The position numbers were made by a program, and so were the translations under genes. Of a stretch of DNA of 64,000 nt, positions 55,901-64,000 are shown piece after piece. This DNA is from Apoderus coryli (lineage: Eukaryota; Arthropoda; Insecta; Coleoptera; Attelabidae), in assembly GCA_911728435.2 (NCBI GenBank), contig OU452202.1, positions 372,001 to 436,000 on the forward strand, given 5' to 3'. Below the pieces are notes generated by a model. It saw only the letters and a list, made by a program, of their open reading frames with translations. It was not told where the DNA came from and searched no databases. How positions within the stretch are numbered: position 1 is the stretch's first letter; each line of letters starts with the position of its first letter.

Positions 55901-56069
55901 TTAGGTAATATATAATATATAATTTTTTATGCTAATAAATAGCAACTAGTTATTGTCATTGGGAATTATGTTTTATCTACAAAGGATTAGTTATATAATT
56001 ATTATAATTCATATGAACAAAGAACCGTAATACGTCAGTAATAAAATCTACCTGATACCTACAAACAAC
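52948..56069. other. 3.1 kb without genes, T-rich on the plus strand
   Basis: The plus strand shows long T-rich runs throughout, like the 45.5-48.2 kb insertion. CAG|GTGAGT at about 53388 is a good donor sequence but no partner exon is recognisable. Positions 55640-55850 on the minus strand contain coding-like pieces in several frames that match nothing I know. The TACAGGGTGG at about 54195 is a lone Tc1/mariner-type end. Confidence 0.4.
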
Positions 56070-56225
56070 CTCCTGCAAATTTACAAATTGCGATGTATTG
56101 GAAAGTTTGTGCTAAGCTCAATATAACTTGAACTAAAAATAATAATAATGAACCACAGATCAACATCTTTCGACGGCCGACGGTATCCAGTAAAAAACCC
56201 CAGGGTGGTCCAGCTACTATCATAC
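56070..56225 (-). CDS. SV2-like transporter, exon 2 of those found
   Basis: Acceptor TTTTTATAG, donor GGAG|GTTGTT. It encodes 'GMIVAGPPWGFLLDTVGRRK', with the MFS signature G...D..GRR after helix 2, then helix 3 ('LICGSLLLFLVQVILSLA') and the start of helix 4 ('YIAICKFAGG'). The GT chosen avoids an in-frame stop seen if the next GTATCA donor is used, and it matches exon 3 in phase. Confidence 0.9.
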
Positions 56226-56392
56226 CTATAAAAATATAAAATCAAAATATTAAAAAAAAGTAACAGTGTCACATAGCTTTCTTCTTTTAAATCATTTCAT
56301 AAAAACTTTTAATTTTACTTTCCCAACCCATAGGGAAACTGTTGTGAAAGCGCTAAATAAAAATAAAGATGGAAAACTGTCTATGTATGTGC

Positions 56393-56925
56393 GTTGATTG
56401 AAATATTTAATAAGATTCGGAACGCTGGTCTCTTTTTCGTGCTTTGCTCAACTGCACTAGCGCATCTGTGAACGAGCAAACTAAGTTCTTATTCAAGATG
56501 CCTGACTGACACAACTGTATCGATCGATCTACTACACTGAAAGTTGGATATTGCGGTACAATATCAACAGATGGCATAGCGTCGTTCTACCCCATTCGTT
56601 CATTTCGTTAATGAGACGTTGCCGTGAGAAGATTTTTTTCTTTTATTCTCTAAAGATTCTCTAGATTCGTTGACTACTTTTATTAAAAATATCGTTGACT
56701 GAAATATTTTCTTTTAATAAATGAGATGATATAACGTGTAAGATCCCTAATATATTTAATATACAATTTCATGCTTAATTTATAAACGATATGATATTTA
56801 ATAATATACAAGGGTTTTAAAAGAAATAAATGACTCCCTACTTCCCTAAGTAGGGTTCAAGTCAAAAAAAATGTTTACTAACATTTATCGTTGATTGAAA
56901 TATTTAGTTCAATCAACGCATTTAT
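56393..56925. repeat. Repeat with CGTTGATTGAAATATTTAAT ends, copy A
   Basis: Begins GCGTTGATTGAAATATTTAA and ends around a palindrome GTTGATTGAAATATTTAGTTCAATCAAC (56892-56919). Shorter CGTTGACTGAAATATT and CGTTGATTGAAATGC words occur at 56692 and 56994. No coding frame. Related to 58355-58630. Confidence 0.6.
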
Positions 56926-58354
56926 ATAATAGGTTTGTTTTATCATGCAGTTCAGAACAATTCTGGAACTAACTTATTATTTGGTCGGTGAAATCGTTGA
57001 TTGAAATGCAGAAATATATTTACTACGCCTGCGCGGAGTAACTTATTATAAACCTGTTTTTACCTAATAGTTTAGAAACCAAACTCCAGGTAAACAAAGT
57101 AATATTGTGTAAGGTATAAAAAAATATATATGGAAAAACCCAGAAATTCTTTTACCATTTTAGAATAAGCTACTGTGTAGCGAAACACGTGTAATGTACA
57201 TAAATTAAAAATAAAATTAGTGGAAATTAATAACTTTAATATAATATGAATGTCCATGGACAGTTACATAATATCAAGTTTCCAGGTTGGGTAGATGGGG
57301 GATAGATACTACATAGTTTGTAGGTTACTAATATAACGTCCCATATTTCAAAAACCATAAGTTTTTCAACCTATGTTTTTAGAGGTCTACCTAAAAATTA
57401 GTTATTCCACATTCTGTTAAAGTTCTGATGGTAAAACCACGAACTCCCTGTATAGCATACATTTTTTTCACATTGTTACAAACCATTATAAATCGATCTT
57501 TGCCATTGTCATTTATTAAGAAAACTAAGATATGTCACACAATTAGTTATATAAAAAAATTATTATCTTTTTGCCTTTTAGTAGCCTTCAACAAGACAGA
57601 ATCACAAAAATTTCCCTGCGGAAATGTATAATTTTCTTTTCCCTGCCTTTAGAATAGCCGAAATCTGTTACATTAAAACCCATTTTTGCCTTGTATTTTA
57701 GACGTTTTTCCGAAAATAGAAAAAAATTTATATATAACCTTCAACTTTTTCAGGTTCGGGTTAATTTCTTTTTATTCTCTTCAGATCACCCAAGAGGTTC
57801 AATAGGTATATCCTTAGCGAGTCGAAATCAATATAAAAAAAATTCTTGTGCATTTCCTATGGTACCATTTCCACAGTCAACAATTAACTGAATACTGAGA
57901 TCTATCAATTAGCCCCAAACATGCCGTACAGTTATGTTTACTCTGTGACATACTTGGGAGATAATGCTAACGAGCAAACTTAAAAAGTAACCAAACTTCA
58001 CAAATCAAAAATAATACTGTAAGGACAACCTGTATATACGCAAATGTATAAGTATATTATTTGTTTTATGTATTTAAAATTCTTTGACTTGCTATCCTAA
58101 ACAATTTTTTTTAGAACTTGTACGTTGAATTTAACCGTTGATTGAATATTTAATTTAACATAGGTAATGTATGATTTATATTTGAATGATTTATCGAGGA
58201 TAAGTAATATTTTTATTAAAGCAAATTATATAATATTTAGAGACAATAAATTTCTGGAAACAGTTCCATACAAGAAACGAAAAATTCAAAGACCACTTGA
58301 TTAATTTCATGCTCTCCTACGTTAAAACACTTTTACAATGAATAAGCGAACAAA
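56926..58354. other. No gene recognised
   Basis: AT-rich intronic sequence with isolated CGTTGATTGAA words (56994, 58135) from the neighbouring repeat family. Confidence 0.45.
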
Positions 58355-58630
58355 ACCGTTGATTGAAATATTAAATATTTCAATCAACGACAAAATCGGC
58401 TACATCTAGTTTTTCGACGACGTTTCAATAGATGTTCGATGCTACGATGAAAATATTCATAGGTATTAATTCGTATAGTCGCCGCAACATATGGGATGAC
58501 GCCTGTTATCGGGTAGGTTTTCTCTGGGAGAGGGGTAAGGCGAGTATAGCGGGGCGCTTTGTCCTTACCCCGCAAGCGACGACCCCCTCTCGTCCGGCGT
58601 TGCGTATCTTATTAAATATTTCAATCAACG
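58355..58630. repeat. Repeat with CGTTGATTGAAATATTTAAT ends, copy B
   Basis: Opens with a perfect palindrome (58356-58388, CGTTGATTGAAATATT and its inverse). A GC-richer body follows (TAGCGGGGCGCTTTGTCC), and it ends AATATTTCAATCAACGG. The terminal inverted words suggest a small DNA element. Confidence 0.6.
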
Positions 58631-58945
58631 GTATGTGTCAGTATGTATTCTTCCACGATAGCGCCTAAACGCTTCAACCAATTGAGCTATATTTTGGTAT
58701 ATGAGTTTGGGGGAGTCCTAGGATGAATCTATTAGTATTTGTAAAATAATGTGTTTGGCGACATCTAGTTTCTGTTGGTAATATGCCGAGTCAAAACAAT
58801 TCACTATATCGACTGCGCGGGAAGTCACTGACCCCATAATGCACATTTACCAACACATAGATGCACCGATACTCACTTTAGCGGGACGCCTACAATTAAA
58901 AATGGGCGTGTTTAACAAAACAAGACTTAATTCACCGCGTTTGTC

Positions 58946-59022
58946 TGTCAACCACTATACTTTTACCAGACGGCCGTTTTGTCGATCCACGACTCATCAG
59001 TGGTGATCGGTCAGTAGTTGAC
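58946..59022 (-). ncRNA. Hammerhead ribozyme, copy 2, core mutated
   Basis: On the minus strand: outer stem I GTCAAC.../GTTGAC, CTGATGA, stem II GTCG/CGAC, then AAAA in place of GAAA, then CGGCCGTC and TGGT. The G to A change hits the conserved G12, needed for catalysis, so this copy should be inactive. Otherwise it matches the copy at 59191. Confidence 0.75.
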
Positions 59023-59190
59023 AGCCAAACTATCTAAATTCTGTGGTATATACCCCACAAGGTACGGCGATGTAAAATAATGTGTTTGGCGACATCTAGT
59101 TTCTGTTGGTGATATGCCGAGTGAAAACAATTCACTATATCTACTGCGCAGAAGGTAGTATATACCCTACAGAATTTAGAGAGTTTGGCT

Positions 59191-59266
59191 GTCAACTACT
59201 GATCAATCACCACTGATGAGTCGTGGATCGACGAAACGGCCGTCTGGTGAAAGTATAGTAGTTGAC
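59191..59266 (+). ncRNA. Hammerhead ribozyme, type I, copy 3, fully intact
   Basis: Outer stem I GTCAACTACT/AGTAGTTGAC (10 perfect pairs), inner stem I TCACCA/TGGTGA (6 perfect pairs), core CTGATGA (59213-59219), stem II GTCG/CGAC, GAAA (59233-59236), minimal stem III CG/CG closed by A-U, and cleavage triplet GTC ending at 59244. Every invariant position of the hammerhead core is present. The internal loops in stem I (GATCAA and AAGTAT) are where the loop-loop contacts of fast natural hammerheads occur. Confidence 0.88.
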
Positions 59267-59552
59267 AGACAAACTCTCGGAATTAAGTATTGTTTTGTTA
59301 AACAAGCCCATTTCTAATGTAGGCCCACTAAAGAGAGTATCGGCGCATCTACGTGTTGGTAATTGTGCACTATGGGGTCAGGGACCCCCCGCGCAGTCGA
59401 TATAGTGTATGTGTTAAGAAAATTGTCATTTTTAATTACTAGTATATCTAGGAAATGTTTTTGCTATTTTGTTTCCATTTAAATTGTAAATTTAAGTGTT
59501 AGTTCTTTATAAGTAATAGAATTTGAACATTTTTGTATTCATTCTGACTATA

Positions 59553-61639
59553 CAGGGTGGTCCAACGAAAAGTTTGCACCTAGCTTTTCTCTTTTTTTTG
59601 TAGTCGAATGCGAAAATGCTCGGACACGTCGATTTTGCTTTTGAGGGGGACACATTTTAAACATATTTTTCGATCTGCGCCTTTAACCCCCTAGCGGGGG
59701 TGAGTAACAACCCTAAAATTTTAAATGGAAAGAGGGGTCTAATGACATATCATTTGAAAGGACACAAAATTGTCTTTCTAATGATACCCTATTTGTCGAA
59801 TTTTACTAAAACAGTTAATACGAAAACGACTTTAAAGACATTAAGCCGATAATTTTGGTATTAATGAGAAATACAAATAAGTTTTAATTATTACGACTGA
59901 AAACAACTACAATCATTTCTAAATTATTTACTTTGAAGAAAAACGGGATTTCAAAAACACTATCTTATTTATCAGAACTAAATTCCTCACTAATCGTTTG
60001 CGTTTTTTGTTGAAATAAAAACTGCAGATACGTGTAGGAAAAGAATTTACACCGTTTATTTTAGTCTTTTCATTGATTCAGTTTGGTTGCTTCTCAAGTT
60101 ATTTTACTTTTACCGTACAAAATGATTTATTCCATTCTAGAACGAGTTGAAATTGTTAAACTTTATTTTCAAAATAATAGTAGTGCTAGACTTACGGCTC
60201 GCTTATTTAATGAGAGACATCCCGATAAAAATGTGAATGATGTGTACGTTGGCAAGTTAGTTAAAAAGTTTGTAGATACCGGATCTGTCTGTAATGTAAA
60301 ACACCAGCCGCAGAAACCGATCAGAAATGAAGCTGTGGAAGTCGCTGTTTTAGGGCATGTTGAAATGGATCATAGTCAAAGTACCCGTCAACTAGCTGAA
60401 GCCTCAGGTGTCTCCCGTTCGTCCATAATACGAATTTTAAAAGCGTACAAATTTCATCCGTACAAAATCAAATTAGTACAGGAACTAAATGAGGATGATC
60501 CTGATAGAAGGCTGCAATTTTGTGAAGCAATGAGTCAGCGTTTAATTGAAGATCCGCAATTATTATTTAACATTTGTTTTTCCGACGAATGCACATTTTA
60601 TTTGAATGGAGCTGTAAATAGGCACAATTGCCGTTACTGGGATGACAGTAACCCACATTTATTCCGTGAGGTTCATACCCAGTATCCTCAAAAAATAAAC
60701 GTCTGGTGTGGCATATTAGGAAATCATATTATAGGACCACTTTTTATTCCTGGAAATTTAACTGGGGAAGTGTACCTAAACATGCTTGAAGACACAATTG
60801 ATCCTTTAATAACACAAATAATAGAAGATGACCAAAATCATACTGCTGATCGGCTTTATTTCCAGCAAGATGGAGCACCTCCGCACTATGTGGCTCCTGT
60901 AAGACAGTTCTTAGATGACCGGTTCCCTGGACGGTGGATTGGAAGGAGGGGCCCAATTGAATGGCCTGCCGGGTCACCGGATTTATCGCCTTTAGACTTT
61001 TTTCTTTGGGGGCACTTAAAAAATAAATGTTTTGCCACGAAGCCCGAGTCCATAGAAGATCTTCGCCAACGCATTACAGAAGAGTGCAGAAACATAACAC
61101 CTGATATGCTACAAAATGTTAGAAATAGATTTGAACAAAATCTGTATTATTGTATGGAATCAAATGGGTCACATTTTCAACATTTGTTAATGTAACGTTT
61201 TAATAAATCAATTTAACAGCTTGTTTACTTTTTTTACAAAGCAATGTTAAAACTAACAAACATTGGAATGTACTAACGATTGCAGGTGTTTTCACTCGCA
61301 ATAATTAAAACTTATTTGTATTTCTCATTAATACCAAAATTATCGGCTTAATGTCTTTAAAGTCGTTTTCGTATTAACTGTTTTAGTAAAATTCGACAAA
61401 TAGGGTATCATTAGAAAGACAATTTTGTGTCCTTTCAAATGATATGTCATTAGACCCCTCTTTCCATTTAAAATTTTAGGGTTGTTACTCACCCCCGCTA
61501 GGGGGTTAAAGGCGCAGATCGAAAAATATGTTTAAAATGTGTCCCCCTCAAAAGCAAAATCGACGTGTCCGAGCATTTTCGCATTCGACTACAAAAAAAA
61601 GAGAAAAGCTAGGTGCAAACTTTTCGTTGGACCACCCTG
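59553..61639 (+). mobile_element. Tc1/mariner (DD41D) transposon with about 360-bp TIRs
   Basis: The ends CAGGGTGGTCCAACGAAAAG and its inverse are flanked by TA (59551-59552, 61640-61641). The inverted repeats run from 59553 to about 59918 and from about 61280 to 61639 with very few differences. A single full-length transposase lies between them. Near-identical long repeats and an unbroken gene suggest a recently active, possibly still mobile element. Confidence 0.95.
60122..61195 (+). CDS. DD41D Tc1/mariner transposase, apparently intact
   Basis: 357 residues from the ATG at 60122; the frame is open further upstream but without ATG. An N-terminal paired-type DNA-binding region contains two helix-turn-helix units ('LTARLFNERHP' and 'STRQLAEASGVSRSSIIRIL'). 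Catalytic residues: D155 in 'FSDECTF', D250 in 'FQQDGAPPH' and D292 in 'SPDLSPLDFFLWG'. The last two have 41 residues between them, the spacing reported for the rosa group of mariner-like elements. It cuts and pastes the element at TA sites in the nucleus. No frame break or missing residue is seen. Confidence 0.92.
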   Translation: MIYSILERVEIVKLYFQNNSSARLTARLFNERHPDKNVNDVYVGKLVKKFVDTGSVCNVKHQPQKPIRNEAVEVAVLGHVEMDHSQSTRQLAEASGVSRSSIIRILKAYKFHPYKIKLVQELNEDDPDRRLQFCEAMSQRLIEDPQLLFNICFSDECTFYLNGAVNRHNCRYWDDSNPHLFREVHTQYPQKINVWCGILGNHIIGPLFIPGNLTGEVYLNMLEDTIDPLITQIIEDDQNHTADRLYFQQDGAPPHYVAPVRQFLDDRFPGRWIGRRGPIEWPAGSPDLSPLDFFLWGHLKNKCFATKPESIEDLRQRITEECRNITPDMLQNVRNRFEQNLYYCMESNGSHFQHLLM

Positions 61640-61641
61640 TA

Positions 61642-62010
61642 TACAAATTGCGAATATGCCATCCATGTCCATGTCCACTGCCAAAATTTAAGTTTAACAG
61701 ATTGAGATATTTTATAAGGTGCATTTTAAAATTTTGGTATTTTGCTGGTTACTGTATTAGAAACTATTATAAAAAGAGACCCTTATCATTCATTCTTATC
61801 ATTATCTATATAAGTGTTTAGGTTTAAGGCATTATTTTATTATACATATATTATATTTGTTAATTCTATATTTTCTTTGAATTGGCTATGTAATCATGTT
61901 ATCAAAAATCAAAAAAAAAATATTTGAAGATTTTTAATTTGTTTAGAATAATTGGAACATACAATATTGATTTATATGTAATATATTTACACTAATTACT
62001 ACAGACTTAC
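61642..62010. other. No gene recognised
   Basis: AT-rich intronic sequence between the mariner-like element and the first transporter exon found. Confidence 0.5.
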
Positions 62011-62217
62011 CTAAATAACTAAGTCCATTAATTATTCCTTTGTCACTCAATGTCAAATTCAGATCACATTCTGCGGATGGAAGTATGTATGACATAAGTG
62101 ATGAGTCAAATTGAATTGACAAAGCACATGGAATTGTTAGAAGAAGAAGAATAACGTGATATTTTCCATATTGTGTGGCTGATACTGCTGCTTCATAATC
62201 TGCATCTTCATTCGTGC
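62011..62217 (-). CDS. SV2-like transporter, exon 1 of those found
   Basis: Acceptor-like TTTTGCAAAG before 62217, donor TTAG|GTAAGT after 62011. It encodes 'DADYEAAVSATQYGKYHVIL' with helix 1, then 'LPSAECDLNLTLSDKGIING' and 'LSYLG'. The D.E.A...(T/G).GK.......... and LP.A.CDL.L...KG..N patterns mark insect SV2-like members of the major facilitator superfamily. These proteins are vesicular or plasma-membrane transporters of mostly unknown substrate. The true start codon must lie in an exon further right, outside the window. Confidence 0.88.
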
Positions 62218-62381
62218 CTTTGCAAAAGATCAAAAAATAAAATTATAAATCTACATGAGGTAAAATGACTCAATAGAAGGAATCTTATTTAACACGACCA
62301 TGTATTACTTTGCCTATATTTGCGCTTGAGGTAAAAGATAATAACATTGAATTGATAATATATATACCAAAAGTGTAGAGC

Positions 62382-64000
62382 CATAGAATAAGAAAGCTAC
62401 GCTAACCAGAAGTTTTACTTGACGATTTCGATGGTATTTTGTGTTCGTTCGCGCGATTTTGTGCGCAAGCTGTCGAATTGGGTAAAATTCCAATATGGAC
62501 GAATATTAATGATTGTTTACATTCGTTTATTCCATTTTCTAAAAAGTTTTCAACGTTTTTCCATTTTTATTAGTTATTTGGTTATAAGATTTATTGAATT
62601 CTAGGTTTAAGAACAATAGTGTAATAGTGTTTATTTAATTAACCGTTAGTGAAAGCATAGATTAATAATAATTGTGTACCTACATAAATCTTTGGTGTGG
62701 TGAAAGACAATGCCAAATTATTGTAGTAACAACAGCCACAAAACTGGAAAGTTAATAAGATATTTCAAAATTCCGAGTGATCCAATAAGGTATGTAATGT
62801 ACCTACACAAAATGTTGAATGTTTTAGCTATATTTTTTAAATAATTTTCAAGGCAACTTCAATGGGTGGAAAACATTGGCAGGTTAGACTTGATATCGAA
62901 CGAACCGGAAAAAGTGTTTAACCGCAAAGTTTGTAGTGAACATTTTGAGGAGAAAATGTTTGCTTGTTTTGGCAACAGCAAGCACAAAAGGGAAACCATA
63001 CCGACTATTTTTTAAAAGGTGGTTAGCGAGCAAGGTAAATGTTTGATGAGTGTTGTGTCAGTCGTATGTACATATTTAATTAATATGTTTTAAGTGCGCG
63101 CCGATTCTCCACAACCATCAACGATATCGGATGGATCTTCTCTGGTTTTTGATGACTTGAATTTGGAAAAAAACCCTTTAGATAGTAAGCTACTTTTAAC
63201 TACAAATTCTATCTTCATGTAGGTATTAGATGAAATTCTAAATTACAGAACAACTGCAAATATCTCCAGGAATATCTGAGCAATATCCAAGAAAAAAGCC
63301 TTGAAAATGGAGGTGCAGAACCTTAAAAGAAAGTTCGATAGAATTACCGGAACCTTCGAACAGACCATTCGATAAAGAAGATTATATTGAGTTTGTTAAA
63401 ACTAATTTTAAGGAAGGCTTGGCTAATTTTGTTATTATGCAGTATAATTTATCCAAGAAATCATTGAAAGGTCGGAGATACACAAGTGAGTTCAAGAAAT
63501 TTGCCGTAACTGTATATTTTCTTGGATCTAAACTATATCAACACTTACAAGAAACTTTTTTTAGCATTTTTTTTAACCACAAAACCACAATTAATGTAAA
63601 GTTGAATATTTGAAAGATATTATATTTCAAACAATAAAAAAATTAATTTAATTAGCCTTAATGTGCGGGGTATAGTGAGCGATCAAGGATCCAACTTTTT
63701 AGCTTTCTCACAGCAAAATGGGGTGCAACCAGAAAGACCGTATTATATTTACCGCGCCCAAATTCCTTAAAAAATCGCCAAAGTATTCCAGAGGACATAA
63801 TCAGGGTTTGTCAGACTGAGAAAAATAAACTGTTGCTGTCGAGGCATGAGTCTCCAAATTTAAGTGTAAAAGTAATATTTCTGTGACCTTTTTGTAATTT
63901 ATCTTTTTCCTAAGACTCTTGATGACAAGCTATATTTTTGTTTATTGTAGACAGCTATTTTTTATTTCTATTTAAATTATTCCATATTATTTATTCTATT
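62382..64000 (+). mobile_element. P-element-like THAP transposon, copy 2 (runs off the window)
   Basis: Begins CATAGAATAAGAAAGCTACG like copy 1 and matches it nearly base for base to the window edge, apart from a small insertion near 63835 (GTCGAGGCATGAGTCTCC) absent from copy 1. The right terminal repeat would lie beyond the window. Confidence 0.78.
62710..63810 (+). pseudogene. THAP-domain transposase remnant, copy 2
   Basis: Exon 1 (62710-62789) ends in an intact donor AAG|GTATGT, and exon 2 spans 62853-63034. Exon 2 contains 'RKVCSEHFEEKMF', but after 'TIF' a T to A change creates TAA, cutting the finger exon short. The next exon (about 63096-63190) lacks the extra G of copy 1. So each copy is broken at a different place. 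Later segments ('NFVIMQYNLSKKSLKGRRYT', 'VSDQGSNF') are as in copy 1. Confidence 0.75.

Larger units (their letters stand above)
58741..59413. repeat. Hammerhead-bearing repeat, palindromic pair
   Basis: Two copies of the repeat seen at 23.51-23.69 kb lie head to head. Positions 58803-59022 are the inverse of about 59192-59413 (CACTATATCGACTGCGCGGG at one end, CCCGCGCAGTCGATATAGTG at the other). A direct repeat (AATAATGTGTTTGGCGACAT at about 58745 and 59073) marks the monomer unit. No protein frame. The arrangement of tandem/inverted short monomers with a ribozyme resembles retrozyme-type elements. Confidence 0.75.

Overview
The window is eukaryotic, AT-rich and dominated by transposable elements. 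It looks like a large, repeat-rich insect genome, possibly a beetle, though the order cannot be fixed from sequence alone. Evidence: short host exons in phase with GT/AG sites separated by long introns; an insect-type SV2-like transporter; and Jockey-like, Penelope-like, Ty3-like, Ty1-like, Tc1/mariner, P-like and hAT debris with clean target-site duplications.

Host layer. A synaptic-vesicle-glycoprotein-2-like MFS transporter runs on the minus strand across about 50 kb (62.2 kb down to 12.1 kb). Eight exons have consistent phases and give about 446 residues; the N-terminal start and the last C-terminal exon were not found. Its 20-kb intron (56.07 to 36.14 kb) holds a second minus-strand gene of eight exons (43.56 to 37.5 kb) encoding a SAM-domain protein with no recognisable enzyme domain. 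That gene lies between imperfect terminal inverted repeats (36.55 and 44.18 kb) with subterminal arrays rich in TCAAATTGA-like motifs, so it may be the cargo or the engine of a 7.6-kb DNA element.

TE layer, left to right. 1.6-3.1 kb: a TIR element containing a 5'-truncated non-LTR copy. 4.35-5.35 kb: a palindromic array with three tRNA-like units. 6.3-7.6 kb: a broken non-LTR RT. 7.8-11.8 kb: a decayed transposase-like gene (SDNC/GQHKN and GHTQNEGD motifs) split by a Ty3-like element with a GCATG duplication. 12.9-15.4 kb: a P-like THAP element, with a near-identical copy at 62.4-64 kb. 15.8-16.7 kb: a foldback interrupted by a deleted mariner-like element. 17.4-22.8 kb: a 5.3-kb inverted-repeat element containing a Jockey-like element. 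30.8-34.9 kb: two Penelope-like elements, one within a 790-bp-armed inverted repeat. 45.3-48.6 kb: a non-LTR copy split by an unclassified 2.6-kb insertion. 50.5-52.9 kb: a 2.4-kb TIR element with one 566-residue protein of unassigned class. 59.55-61.64 kb: an apparently intact Tc1/mariner element of the DD41D type.

RNA layer. Hammerhead ribozyme motifs recur. One family (23.5 kb and a palindromic pair at 58.8-59.4 kb) includes a copy at 59.19-59.27 kb with every core position and all three stems intact. Other hammerhead-like cores sit in Penelope-type ends and in two introns of the SAM gene. With the SAM-gene element and the 566-residue element, this ribozyme repeat is the most promising material here.
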